Assembly (NCBI RefSeq): GCF_029537375.1 | Contig: NZ_CP120679.1 | Span: 1,104,001-1,168,000, forward strand | Origin: Bacillus sp. HSf4 | GTDB lineage: Bacteria > Bacillota > Bacilli > Bacillales > Bacillaceae | Direction: 5' to 3' | Length of the DNA: 64,000 nt | Shown here: positions 41,001-49,784 of the stretch, piece after piece | Layout of the letters: every line of letters starts with the position of its first letter | Numbering within the stretch: position 1 is the stretch's first letter | Program-made: the position numbers and the translations under genes | Notes under the pieces: generated by a model | What the model was told of the DNA's origin: nothing | Seen by the model: only the letters and a program-made list of their open reading frames with translations | Database searches by the model: none

Positions 41001-41071
41001 AAACCGGGTCCAGTGAATCTCAGAATAAACGATTGGCGGCCAATGAGAGCCTCTGAGTGTGGGCCCGGTTT
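41001..41071. other. Three-level nested inverted repeat of unknown function
   Basis: AAACCGGGTCC (41001-41011) pairs with GGGCCCGGTTT (41061-41071) with one wobble; inside, CTCAGA (41019-41024) pairs with TCTGAG (41052-41057); at the centre ATTGG (41032-41036) pairs with CCAAT (41040-41044) around CGG. There is no T run and no overlapping gene. The gap 40919-41173 otherwise holds only the cotD terminator and a Spo0A-like box at 41105-41113. Confidence 0.65.
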
Positions 41072-41104
41072 AGAAAGAATATATCCAGTCATAAATAAAA
41101 ATCT

Positions 41105-41113
41105 TTCGACAAA
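41105..41113 (-). promoter_or_regulatory. Possible Spo0A box or hairpin arm
   Basis: TTTGTCGAA on the minus strand is a second exact Spo0A box. It also forms part of the inverted repeat CTTTCG/CGAAAG (41103-41124), so it could instead be a hairpin arm. Confidence 0.25.
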
Positions 41114-41173
41114 TTTTGCGAAAGGTTTTCTTATATTTTTCTTTCACCGATAATAAGGTGGGAGTGAGGAATT

Positions 41174-41941
41174 GTGGATAGAAAAAAATCAAAACTCAAT
41201 TGGGACTTTGTTTTTTTGTTTATACTGTTTTCTCTCATATTAGTTGATCTTTTAATTTTTGCAGGCGTAATCAAATCTTTTTTTGGTAAAATTGATACAA
41301 CATTATATTCTGCCTGTATTGCCTTTATCGGCGCAATCATTGGAGGAGGCATAACATATTATGGGGTCAAGAAAACAATTAAAGCTAACGAAGATTTAAA
41401 TTACAAAAATGAGCTTCCTGAAAAAATTCTTTCTATTGAAGAAGTAATAAATAATGTTAGAGAAGTATATGAGAAACAGATTCCTATAATGAAGATTAGA
41501 ATTCGAGAAGAAGGGAGGGCATTTTTTTATATTGGAAAAAAAGATGGAGAAGTAAGACTAATAGTAGGATCATTATATAATCCTCTTATGAGAGAGAATT
41601 TAGATGGTTATAAAAATAAACTAATTTTTGTTGATGGGGAAGCCTTTAAGATTTTTTTAGATTTTAAGGAGAAACTTCAAAATATTGAATGGTATTCTCG
41701 TGAAGCAGAAGATTTAGTTTTTGATTATGCTAAATTTGAATATCCAGATTTAGAAAATGCAATTAATAATAATGAACCAACAGCTGAACATGAAAAGAGA
41801 TTAGGTAATTTGGAAAAAAGTATTTCCGACCTTGAAAGTAGGTTTAAAAATGAGTTAATTCAGTTATATAAAGAATTTCATTATCAATTGGTTTCAAAAC
41901 AAACTCGATTGCTAGACCAGCTAAGGGGTCCTCTTTATTAA
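41174..41941 (+). CDS. Two-span membrane protein with coiled coil, cargo gene
   Basis: This 255-residue protein has two membrane segments (about residues 11-34 and 46-65), then a soluble domain and a final coiled coil (EKRLGNLEKSISDLESRFKN). The gene is markedly more AT-rich than the flanking late genes, which suggests a separate origin. GGGAGTGAGG precedes the GTG start, and a terminator overlaps its end, so it is a self-contained unit. The architecture is like that of phage superinfection-exclusion or membrane-acting defence proteins, but there is no specific family match. Confidence 0.7.
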   Translation: MDRKKSKLNWDFVFLFILFSLILVDLLIFAGVIKSFFGKIDTTLYSACIAFIGAIIGGGITYYGVKKTIKANEDLNYKNELPEKILSIEEVINNVREVYEKQIPIMKIRIREEGRAFFYIGKKDGEVRLIVGSLYNPLMRENLDGYKNKLIFVDGEAFKIFLDFKEKLQNIEWYSREAEDLVFDYAKFEYPDLENAINNNEPTAEHEKRLGNLEKSISDLESRFKNELIQLYKEFHYQLVSKQTRLLDQLRGPLY

Positions 41942-41957
41942 GAGGTCCCTTTTTTAT
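41925..41957 (+). terminator. Terminator of the membrane cargo gene
   Basis: A stem around CCTCTT/AAGAGG with outer GGG/CCC pairs ends in six T residues. It includes the last codons of the gene. Confidence 0.75.
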
Positions 41958-42021
41958 ATAGATACAAAAGAGTGTTCAGATCACCAATAATGACCCAAAC
42001 CTCATTAGGGAGATGGTATAG

Positions 42022-42330
42022 ATGGAATCAAAATGTAAGCATTGCGGAGACGTTCACGGGGCTTTATTGCGGGAGGAAAAAAGGGAGAATGGCGTTGAAA
42101 TTGGGTATATTCAATGCCCCGCCTGCCAGCGCAGGGCAGTGTTCTCCGTGACCACCCCACAAATTAGAGTCCTACAAAAGCGTATTAGAGGTGTAAAGAA
42201 CCAATATGCGAAAGCCAAGAGGCTAAAGAAAGCCGAGCGTCTTTTGACAGAGTATTTCAACTTAAAAGAGCGTATAGGCCTACTTATGCAGCCTTTAGTC
42301 GAGCAAGCAAATGAAGAGCTGAACCAATAA
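42022..42330 (+). CDS. Phage zinc-ribbon protein
   Basis: This 102-residue protein has two CxxC knuckles (CKHCG at residues 5-9 and CPAC near 32), forming a zinc ribbon, then a basic helical tail. Related phage proteins are often annotated as 'transglycosylase' without support. It lies before the HNH gene at the start of the late module. No function can be stated. Confidence 0.72.
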   Translation: MESKCKHCGDVHGALLREEKRENGVEIGYIQCPACQRRAVFSVTTPQIRVLQKRIRGVKNQYAKAKRLKKAERLLTEYFNLKERIGLLMQPLVEQANEELNQ

Positions 42331-42356
42331 GTGTTTGACACTGAAGGAGGATTATA

Positions 42357-42731
42357 ATGCCGCCTAAACCATTAAGGGAGTGTAAGGCCCATGGATGCAA
42401 GGCTCTTACCCGAGAAGGCTACTGCCCTGACCATAAGCACGTCAAGCAGGAGGAAACGAAACATTACAACAAACATTCAAGAAACAAAACAATAACAAGT
42501 TTTTATAAATCAACTGAATGGAAACGAACAAGAGAACTTGTTTTGCTTCGAGACAATCGTCTTTGTCAGCGATGCTTGAGAGAACACCGTTTCACGCCTG
42601 CTGACATGGTTCATCATATTGTGGAGGTAAAGCAGGACTGGTCCAAGCGTTTAGACCTTTCGAATCTCGAAAGCCTCTGCAATGCCTGCCATAACAAGGT
42701 TCACGGCGATCAGAACAAGCCGATTAAGTAG
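42357..42731 (+). CDS. HNH endonuclease of the packaging module
   Basis: This 124-residue protein has CQRCL, DMVHHIVEV (the first H of HNH), LDLSNLESLCNACHNKVHG (N and H) and a start with a further CxxH zinc-type motif. HNH proteins next to terminase genes assist DNA cutting at cos sites in HK97-type phages. AAGGAGG precedes the ATG. It stands just before the terminase small subunit. Confidence 0.92.
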   Translation: MPPKPLRECKAHGCKALTREGYCPDHKHVKQEETKHYNKHSRNKTITSFYKSTEWKRTRELVLLRDNRLCQRCLREHRFTPADMVHHIVEVKQDWSKRLDLSNLESLCNACHNKVHGDQNKPIK

Positions 42732-42875
42732 GGGTACCCCCCTATGAAAATCCTTGGAAAGCAACCGCCGCGGGAACGGCGCCCCCTCTTCTGCAAACAA
42801 ACACCGCTTTTCAAAGTTCCCGAAAACAAAAAGAACCCTCCCGGCAAATTCGCCGAGAGGGCTTGATATGACTGG
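42728..42875. other. Possible cos site region
   Basis: Between the HNH and terminase small subunit genes lies a GGGGTACCCC palindrome (42731-42740), a GC-rich core CCGCCGCGGGAACGGCG (42765-42781) and a hairpin CCCTCCCGGC/GCCGAGAGGG (about 42837-42861). This is where cos sites lie in HNH-TerS-TerL phages. Confidence 0.45.
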
Positions 42876-42961
42876 TTTTGTTGTTGCTTTCATCATAGCA
42901 TGAGACTGAGAAAAAACAAGCACAAAATTGCAATTTTTTTAAAGAAATGAGGTGAGAAAAC

Positions 42962-43477
42962 ATGCCGAGACCTGCAAAATCCGCAGCCCTTCAATTAATA
43001 CAGGGCAATCCAAATAAAAAGAATACGAAAGAGCTTGCAGCCAGGGCCAAACATGAAAAAAAGTTGAAAATGCGCTCTGAAAATATCAAACCGCCTACCT
43101 GGCTGGATAAGGTGGCTAAAAAAGAATTTAAGCGGATTGCTGCTTTATTATCTGAGGTGGAAATTATGACGGAGGCGGATATCAGCATGTTAGCCGCCTA
43201 TTGTAACGCCTATTCTCAGTACATCTCTATTACCAAAATTATTGAACAAGACGGCATCATGATTCATACAGAGGGTCAAGGTGAAAACGGGGAGCCGGTC
43301 AAGTTGATTGGAGAAGAACATCCCCTCCTGAAACGGCAGAAAAACTTCTATGATCAAATGAAATCGGCTGCTAATGATTTCGGACTCACACCGTCTGCAC
43401 GTGCCAAGCTCGCGATCACCAAGACCCAAGAAGAACGCGAAAAAACAGCAGCGGAAAAGGAGTTCAATAATGTATGA
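42962..43477 (+). CDS. terS: Terminase small subunit, P27 family
   Basis: This 171-residue protein has the P27-family start PRPAKSAALQLIQGNPNKKN, the segment PPTWLDKVAKKEFKRIAALL and the end LTPSARAKLAIT. It recognises the packaging site and guides the large subunit. GAGGTGAG precedes the ATG. It overlaps terL by 4 bases (ATGA). Confidence 0.93.
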   Translation: MPRPAKSAALQLIQGNPNKKNTKELAARAKHEKKLKMRSENIKPPTWLDKVAKKEFKRIAALLSEVEIMTEADISMLAAYCNAYSQYISITKIIEQDGIMIHTEGQGENGEPVKLIGEEHPLLKRQKNFYDQMKSAANDFGLTPSARAKLAITKTQEEREKTAAEKEFNNV

Positions 43478-45183
43478 ATACAATTAAACAGTTTATGATT
43501 GACTACTCGCGCGATGTGGTATCGGGCGAGATTGTTGCGTGTCAAAAGCATATTTGGGCTTGTGAACGATTCTTAAAAGACATCAAAAGAGAAGGGACAA
43601 GAGAATTTCCCTACGTATTCGATGACGAGAGGGCTCGGCGTTTTCTATTTTGGATGACTCAATTTAAACATACCAAGGGGCCGTTACAAGGACAAAATAT
43701 CGTTCCTGAACCTATACAGATTTTTATTTTTGGAAATGTTTACGGATGGGTTCACAAAGATACGGGATTCCGCCGTTTCAGAAAAGTGTATTGGCAGGTT
43801 GGCCGTAAAAATGCAAAAACTCAGAGTTTGGCCTGTGTCGCTTCATATGAGGCTATGGCAAGCGGTGAAAACATGTCAGAGGTATACATTGGAGCCACAA
43901 AAACTGAACAGGCTCAAATATGTTGGAAGGAGATAAAAGCCCAGATAGAAGGGTGCGAACTTTTAAACAAACCGGAGCAAAAATACAGGATTGCATACAG
44001 TACCATTGAGCACCCAAAAACAAATTCAATTATCAAAGCTTTATCTAAGGATGCCGGTAAAACAGGGGACGGCTTTTCGCCCCAATGCGGCATCATTGAT
44101 GAGTACCATGCGCATAAAACATCTGAAGTTTATGACGTCCTTGCTTCTGGGATGGGAGCAAGAAACCAGCCATTGATGATTATTATCACGACTGCAGGCT
44201 TTGAGTTAAACAATCCAGCTTACCGGGTGGAATATGATTACGTCTCTCGGATTTTAGACCCAAACAAAGTAGAAACCAATGAACAGTATTTTGTGATGAT
44301 CAATGAACTGGATAAGGGCGATGACATCAAGGATGAGCGTAACTGGATAAAAGCAAACCCTATTGTGGCTGCTAATGAACACGGGTTAGAGTATTTGCGC
44401 GGCGAGCTTGAAGTAGCTCTCGCGGTTCCTGAAAAAATGCGTAATTTCCTCACTAAAAATATGAATATCTGGGTCAATATGCGCGAAAACGGCTATATGG
44501 ATATGCAGGCTTGGAAAGATTGCGGATCTGATCAATTCCCTAATCTAACCGGCCGCGAGTGTTATGTTGGGATTGACTTATCAAAACGAATTGACCTGAC
44601 AGCTGTATCCTTTATTTTTCCGTTGGATAACGGGAGCTTTGCTGTAGAGAGTCACGGTTTTATGCCAGAAGATACATTTTATGAGCGCATGAAGACAGAT
44701 AATGTACCTTATGATTTGTGGAGGAAAAAGAATTGGTTAACCGTCACCGATGGCGCTGTTGTCGATTATGACTATATCAGAACCTACATTAAAAAAATGG
44801 AGAAAGAGAAAGGGTGGCGAATCAAAGAAATTGGTTACGATCCGTATAATGCTACTCAATTTGCCCAACAGATGGAGGCGGACGGATATGTCATGATTGA
44901 AATTCGGCAGGGTGTTGCCACATTATCTGAACCAACGAAAGACTTCCGTGAAAAAGTAAAAGCGAAAAAGATCATTCACAATAAAAATGATCTGCTGACA
45001 TGGGCCATGGGGAATGCCGTTACAAAAGTAGATGCCCAAGAAAACATAATGCTGGACAAGTCAAAGTCAACACAACGGATTGACCCGGCGGCTGCGCTTA
45101 TCAATGCACACGTGCGGGCATCTCAAATTGATACGGCCGTTGACTTAAACGCTTATATACAATCCGGATCGTTCAGCCTGTAG
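43474..45183 (+). CDS. terL: Terminase large subunit
   Basis: This 569-residue protein has an ATPase domain with the Walker A-like VGRKNAKT (about 108-115) and Walker B CGIIDEYHAH (about 205), then a nuclease domain with VGIDLSKRIDLTAVSF (about 364). It cuts phage DNA and drives it into the head. It is complete and overlaps terS. Confidence 0.94.
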   Translation: MNTIKQFMIDYSRDVVSGEIVACQKHIWACERFLKDIKREGTREFPYVFDDERARRFLFWMTQFKHTKGPLQGQNIVPEPIQIFIFGNVYGWVHKDTGFRRFRKVYWQVGRKNAKTQSLACVASYEAMASGENMSEVYIGATKTEQAQICWKEIKAQIEGCELLNKPEQKYRIAYSTIEHPKTNSIIKALSKDAGKTGDGFSPQCGIIDEYHAHKTSEVYDVLASGMGARNQPLMIIITTAGFELNNPAYRVEYDYVSRILDPNKVETNEQYFVMINELDKGDDIKDERNWIKANPIVAANEHGLEYLRGELEVALAVPEKMRNFLTKNMNIWVNMRENGYMDMQAWKDCGSDQFPNLTGRECYVGIDLSKRIDLTAVSFIFPLDNGSFAVESHGFMPEDTFYERMKTDNVPYDLWRKKNWLTVTDGAVVDYDYIRTYIKKMEKEKGWRIKEIGYDPYNATQFAQQMEADGYVMIEIRQGVATLSEPTKDFREKVKAKKIIHNKNDLLTWAMGNAVTKVDAQENIMLDKSKSTQRIDPAAALINAHVRASQIDTAVDLNAYIQSGSFSL

Positions 45184-45192
45184 GGGGTGGGA

Positions 45193-45387
45193 ATGCTGAA
45201 GTTTTTAAGATTCTTGCAGTTGATTTTAGAGGATATCTTGCTCATCGCAGGCATGGTATTCATTTCAATAGCCATATATCGGATGAACGTAAACGCGGGT
45301 TTAATTGCAACCGGTGTTTTTTTATTTTCTCTTGCCAGCTTGGCAGGATTTGTTCGTCAAAAAAATAAGGATGAGGGAGGGAAATAG
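45193..45387 (+). CDS. DUF1056 family phage membrane protein
   Basis: This 64-residue protein has two membrane segments (ILLIAGMVFISIAIY and LIATGVFLFSLASLAG). DUF1056 proteins lie between terL and portal genes in many siphoviruses; their role is unknown. TAGGGGGTG gives better spacing to ATG 45193 than to the GTG at 45187. Confidence 0.78.
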   Translation: MLKFLRFLQLILEDILLIAGMVFISIAIYRMNVNAGLIATGVFLFSLASLAGFVRQKNKDEGGK

Positions 45388-46698
45388 ATGCTATTAAGCC
45401 GTTTAAAGAGCGGAATAAAAAATGAAATTGCTGAAGAGGATAGCGGTTCCCTTCTCCATCCGGCTAATTGGTTTAGAAATATTTTTGCCGGGACAGAGAG
45501 TTCATCTGGTGAAAGAGTATCAACAAAAACGGCCGTTTTGCATCCGGATGTATATGCTTGCGTGATTGTTTTAGCTGATGATATTGCGAAACTGCCGATT
45601 AAACTTTTTCAGAATCAAAACGGAAACATACAACAGATTCAAAATGAAGTAAGCGACATTATTCTGAACAAAGTCAATGACTTCATGACAAGCTTTGTGT
45701 GGAAACGGCTGTTGGTTACGAGACTGTGTACTTGGGGAAACAGCTATAATCTTTTGCTTTTTGATAAAGACGGGAATGTGGCTGGTATCAGACCATTAGA
45801 CCCTGAAGCGACAAATACGAATATTGATCCAAATAACGGCCGGGTATGGTATTCAACCACACTTGACGGCAAGTACCGTGAATTTTTTTACGAAGAGGTA
45901 CTGCATTTTAAAAACCTATCTCTTGACGGAATTGTAGGTCAAACCCCGATTTCAGTTATTCGGGACAATATCGGATCAAATAGAGCTGCCACAAAATTTA
46001 ACGCGAAATTTTACAAGAATGGGGGCGCGCCATTTGGCGTTGTAAAAGCGCCGACCCTTTTAGACCGAAAAAGCAAACAAATTCTTAGGGAAGACTGGGA
46101 GCGGGTGAATGCGGGGCAGTCTATTGCAGTTTTAGACGCCGGCCTCGATTATTCACAAGTAACAATGCCTATGAAGGATGCTCAATTTATAGAGTCAATG
46201 AAGTGGAATCGTCAGCAGATTGCATCGATTTACAAGGTGCCTCCGCATAAAATAGGTGAGCTGGACCGGGCAACATTTTCAAATATTGAGCAACAATCCT
46301 TAGATTATGTCAAAACCACTTTACAGCCAATCGTCACAAATATTGAACAAGAGTTAAACGATAAGGTTTTGACAGAGAAGCAGCGGGGAGCTGGTTATTA
46401 CTTTAAATTTAACCTGGAATCAGAGCTTCGCGGGGATAGTAAATCACGTGCTGAATTTTATAAAACGATGCAAAGCGTAGGCGCCTTTAGCGTCAATACT
46501 ATTCTTCAAAAAGAGGACATGACAGGTATCGGGGAGATCGGCGATGAGCATTATGGAAACTTAAACCTTGTTCCCCTTTCAATTATGAAAGAGTATCAAC
46601 TTAGCAAGGTCAAACGGTCTTCAAATCGCCTGAAAGGGGGTGATGGCAACGGAACAGAAGAAGAAAAACAAGTATTGGAACATGAAGGTTCTGGATGA
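45388..46698 (+). CDS. Portal protein, HK97 family
   Basis: This 436-residue protein has the HK97 portal signatures: the early LHPDVYACVIVLADDIAKLP, the NVAGIRPLDP region, IPVIR-type segments and IYKVPPHKIGELDRATFSNI before the C-terminal helix. It forms the DNA entry ring. GAGGGAGGG precedes the ATG. It overlaps the protease gene by some 56 bases. Confidence 0.94.
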   Translation: MLLSRLKSGIKNEIAEEDSGSLLHPANWFRNIFAGTESSSGERVSTKTAVLHPDVYACVIVLADDIAKLPIKLFQNQNGNIQQIQNEVSDIILNKVNDFMTSFVWKRLLVTRLCTWGNSYNLLLFDKDGNVAGIRPLDPEATNTNIDPNNGRVWYSTTLDGKYREFFYEEVLHFKNLSLDGIVGQTPISVIRDNIGSNRAATKFNAKFYKNGGAPFGVVKAPTLLDRKSKQILREDWERVNAGQSIAVLDAGLDYSQVTMPMKDAQFIESMKWNRQQIASIYKVPPHKIGELDRATFSNIEQQSLDYVKTTLQPIVTNIEQELNDKVLTEKQRGAGYYFKFNLESELRGDSKSRAEFYKTMQSVGAFSVNTILQKEDMTGIGEIGDEHYGNLNLVPLSIMKEYQLSKVKRSSNRLKGGDGNGTEEEKQVLEHEGSG

Positions 46699-47374
46699 TT
46701 CGTCCGCTGAAATCACGCTTTACGGTTCGATAACTGGCGAAGGCTGGTTCAGTGAAAGTTCATCTAAAGCCTTTCAGTCTGAATTGAAAAGTTTAGGTGA
46801 TGTGAGCTTTATTGATTTGTACATCAATTCGCCTGGTGGGGATGTTTTTGAGGGGCAGGCTATTCATTCGATGCTTCAGCGTCACAAGGCAAAAATCAAT
46901 GTCTATGTGGATGCACTGGCTGGAAGTATTGCTTCTGTCATTGCAATGGCCGGCGATAAAATTACCATGCCAAGTAACGCCATGATGATGATTCACAACC
47001 CATACATGGGGATGGTCGGGAATGCCGCGGAATTCCGGAAGGCTGCCGATGATCTGGACAAAATTACTGAAAGTATCGTTTCCACATATCTTGCGAAAGC
47101 AGGAGACAAACTGGACGACGGGACTTTACGCCAGCTTCTGGATGAGGAAACCTGGCTCACCGCCGATGAAGCTTTAAATTATGGCTTGATCGATATGGTT
47201 TCAGAATCAAAGGATGTAGCAGCCTGCATTGATCATCAGGTACTGGCACATTTTAAACATGTTCCAGGCAAAATTGTTGCTCAATCCGCTGCTGGAAGTC
47301 CGGCTGAAGAAACTAAACCGGATGAATTATTAAAACAAAAGATCAATATGAAACTTGAACTCTTAAATCTTTAA
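46643..47374 (+). CDS. ClpP-type prohead protease (S14)
   Basis: This 243-residue protein has the ClpP-like motifs: LYINSPGGDVFEGQAI, VDALAGSIASVIAMAG (nucleophile Ser) and MMMIHNPYMG (His). It cleaves capsid precursors in the HK97 head pathway. Its start inside the portal gene is unsure (GTG 46640 or ATG 46643, both abutting AAAGGGGG), but homologues usually start with the NKYWNM region and its neighbourhood, which this includes. Confidence 0.9.
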   Translation: MATEQKKKNKYWNMKVLDDSSAEITLYGSITGEGWFSESSSKAFQSELKSLGDVSFIDLYINSPGGDVFEGQAIHSMLQRHKAKINVYVDALAGSIASVIAMAGDKITMPSNAMMMIHNPYMGMVGNAAEFRKAADDLDKITESIVSTYLAKAGDKLDDGTLRQLLDEETWLTADEALNYGLIDMVSESKDVAACIDHQVLAHFKHVPGKIVAQSAAGSPAEETKPDELLKQKINMKLELLNL

Positions 47375-47413
47375 GGGTTCTTTTTTTATGCCATTTTTAA
47401 GGAGGACAAGCAT

Positions 47414-48724
47414 TTGAAAAAGTTATTGAAACAAAAAAGCCTATTGAAGCAGAAAAGACCTTTGAAACTCGATATTCAATTTTTCGCCGGTGGCGGAATG
47501 TCTAAAAAAGAACGGGAGTTGCGCCAAGCCTTGGCGGAAAAACGTACAGACATTGAAGCATTGACCGATGATGGCAAACTTGATGAAGCCAAAAAACTAC
47601 TTGCAGAGGCTCAACAAATTAAAGATCAAATTCAAACATATGAGGATTTACGAAACATGCAGGTTTCATATGCACAAGAAGAGCCGCAGCATGATCCAGA
47701 GACAAAAACACCGCAACAGCCTACGGATGATATCACTAAAACAGAAGTGAAGAATCATGTTCAACTTTTTGCTCACGCCCTTAGAACAGGCAAAGTACCG
47801 CAGCCTCTTGCCGCGATGAAAGAAGGTGTGGATGAGGACGGCGGGCTTATTGTACCGCAGGATATCTCCACGAAAATTAATGAAAAACGACGCCAATTTG
47901 ACACACTGGCAAATCTCGTCGATGTCATTCCGGTATCAACAAACAAAGGTTCACGGGTTCTTGAAAAATTATCAGATATCACCCCGTTGGCAAATCTTGA
48001 GGAATTAGAAAATATTGAAGAGTTAGAGAACCCTAAATTTGAAAACATTAAATATAACATCAAAGACTATGCCGGGATTTTGGTTCTTTCAAACGATTTG
48101 CTTGCAGATACACAGGAAGCGCTCTTACAGTATCTAGCGACTTGGTTGGCGAAAAAATCAGCCGTAACCCGTAATACGTTGATCCTTAATCAATTGGGGA
48201 CCCTTACAAAAACTACGGTTTCAAAACAGGACGACATTAAAGACATTCTTAATGTCAAACTCGATCCAGCTATTAATGCGACAACTAAAGTTGTCACAAA
48301 CCAATCCGGCTTTAATATGTTGGATAAACTGAAAGACGCGTTCGGCCGCTATCTACTTCAGCCGAATCCTACAGACCCTACGAAAAAGTTGCTGTTTGGA
48401 AAACCGGTTTCTGTGATTTCTGATAAATATTTGCCGAGCAGCGGCACAAAAACACCAAAACATCCGTTAATCATTGGAGACCTTAAAGAAGCCGTTAAAC
48501 TGTTTGACCGCCAGCAGTATTCTATTTTAACAACTAATGTCGGTGGAAAAGCATTTTATCGCAATTCAACAGATGTGCGAATTATTGAGCGTGAGGATGT
48601 AGTTCTTTGGGATACAGATGCGGTGGTTTACGCGGAGTTTTCATCAATTAAAGATGCAGTTCCTGACAATGAAGCTCCAAGCACTGGCGACACAGAAGAA
48701 AAATCAGTTGACGTTGGAAAATAA
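47414..48724 (+). CDS. Major capsid protein, HK97 family
   Basis: This 436-residue protein has an N-terminal basic and coiled-coil part (delta domain-like, residues about 1-110) and a C-terminal HK97 fold with GGLIVPQDISTKINEKRR, LVDVIPVSTNKGSR, SDLL-type segments and GKPVSVISDKYLPS. The protease gene directly upstream should remove the N-terminal part. The TTG start follows AAGGAGGA by 7 bases. Confidence 0.93.
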   Translation: MKKLLKQKSLLKQKRPLKLDIQFFAGGGMSKKERELRQALAEKRTDIEALTDDGKLDEAKKLLAEAQQIKDQIQTYEDLRNMQVSYAQEEPQHDPETKTPQQPTDDITKTEVKNHVQLFAHALRTGKVPQPLAAMKEGVDEDGGLIVPQDISTKINEKRRQFDTLANLVDVIPVSTNKGSRVLEKLSDITPLANLEELENIEELENPKFENIKYNIKDYAGILVLSNDLLADTQEALLQYLATWLAKKSAVTRNTLILNQLGTLTKTTVSKQDDIKDILNVKLDPAINATTKVVTNQSGFNMLDKLKDAFGRYLLQPNPTDPTKKLLFGKPVSVISDKYLPSSGTKTPKHPLIIGDLKEAVKLFDRQQYSILTTNVGGKAFYRNSTDVRIIEREDVVLWDTDAVVYAEFSSIKDAVPDNEAPSTGDTEEKSVDVGK

Positions 48725-48746
48725 TAAAAGCAAAGGATGAGGAACA

Positions 48747-49163
48747 ATGGCAGATCAATTTTTAAACCAAAGCAATGGTGTTTATACTTCCGCAGAGGAC
48801 GATGGCACGGGAAAACCGGTAACGCCGGTTTATTTGAAAGGCAACAGTGAAGATAATCCTTTATACATCAAAGGAATGCAAGGGGAACCTGGTCCGCAGG
48901 GTCCGAAAGGGCCAAAAGGGGACAAGGGAGATACTGGGCCACAAGGAGAACCAGGACCCCAGGGTCCAAAAGGTGACAAAGGCGATCCTGCTGTCATTGA
49001 AGAAAAAAGCATTACCCATGAAATGCTTGGTGAAAAGGTAGTAAGAAGCAACAACGTAGGAACTGGTAGCATCATGATGGACAACTTAAACAGCGAAGTA
49101 AAGGCCATTTTTGAAGACCTACAAAAGCAAATTGATGAATTAAAAGGCGGAACATCTAGCTAA
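48747..49163 (+). CDS. Collagen-like phage head protein
   Basis: This 138-residue protein has 13 Gly-X-Y triplets in a row (about residues 42-80; [19 protein letters not shown]), framed by a short N-terminal part and a C-terminal region ([19 protein letters not shown]) resembling trimerising fibre or stalk segments. It lies between capsid and connector genes, where head decoration or head-fibre proteins are encoded. The triple helix suggests a trimeric head fibre. Confidence 0.82.
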   Translation: MADQFLNQSNGVYTSAEDDGTGKPVTPVYLKGNSEDNPLYIKGMQGEPGPQGPKGPKGDKGDTGPQGEPGPQGPKGDKGDPAVIEEKSITHEMLGEKVVRSNNVGTGSIMMDNLNSEVKAIFEDLQKQIDELKGGTSS

Positions 49164-49183
49164 CGAAAGATAGGTGATGCCCT

Positions 49184-49486
49184 ATGACTGAAATTGAGCA
49201 AAAAGAGCTTGAAGAAGCAAAAAAATTCCTCCGGGTCGATGGTGATCTGGAGGATGATTTAATTCTTGGGTTTATCGCTTCTGCAAAAGAATACATTACG
49301 ACCGCAACTGGCCTGAAATTCCCTAATAATTCAGCTCGCGCGGACCTGTGTGTAAAGGCTTTTGTAACTCACTGGTATGAAAACCGTGAAATAGCTGGCA
49401 CAACTTCAAACCTTGATGGAGTTTTAACAACGTTGATCAATCAATTAAAATACACAGTTCCGGAGACTGATGCCGATGCTGAATGA
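49184..49486 (+). CDS. Head-tail connector protein (gp6-like)
   Basis: This 100-residue helical protein has the connector pattern KKFLRVDGDLEDDLILGFIA and LCVKAFVTHWYENREI. It belongs to the Phage_connect_1 / gp6-like group of adaptors. AGGTGATG precedes the ATG. It overlaps the next gene by a few codons. Confidence 0.88.
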   Translation: MTEIEQKELEEAKKFLRVDGDLEDDLILGFIASAKEYITTATGLKFPNNSARADLCVKAFVTHWYENREIAGTTSNLDGVLTTLINQLKYTVPETDADAE

Positions 49487-49784
49487 CATGCGATATCGAA
49501 TCAAGTTTCAAAAGAAAAAAGAAGGCGGCCGTCTCCCTGTGGAAGGTGAATATGAAACTATCGTTGAATGCTGGGCAAAAGCTGAAGGATTAAAAGGCCG
49601 GGAATACTATGCAGCGGCGGCTGTACAAAAAGAACATACAGTAAAATTTACGATCCGACACCGAGAGGATATCGATAAACATATGCGGATTCTGTTTCAG
49701 AACCAATCATATGAGATCGAATCAATTCTTCCAAACTATTCCCGAAAAAATTTCACCACAATTAGGGCAAAGGCGGTGGAATAA
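49476..49784 (+). CDS. Head closure protein (SPP1 gp16-like)
   Basis: This 102-residue protein is beta-rich with RYRIKFQKKKEGG at the start and KFTIRHREDIDKHMRILFQN, typical of phage head-tail adaptors. The ATG at 49476 lies 10 bases after GGAG; 49470 is a possible alternative. It overlaps its neighbours on both sides. Confidence 0.87.
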   Translation: MLNDMRYRIKFQKKKEGGRLPVEGEYETIVECWAKAEGLKGREYYAAAAVQKEHTVKFTIRHREDIDKHMRILFQNQSYEIESILPNYSRKNFTTIRAKAVE

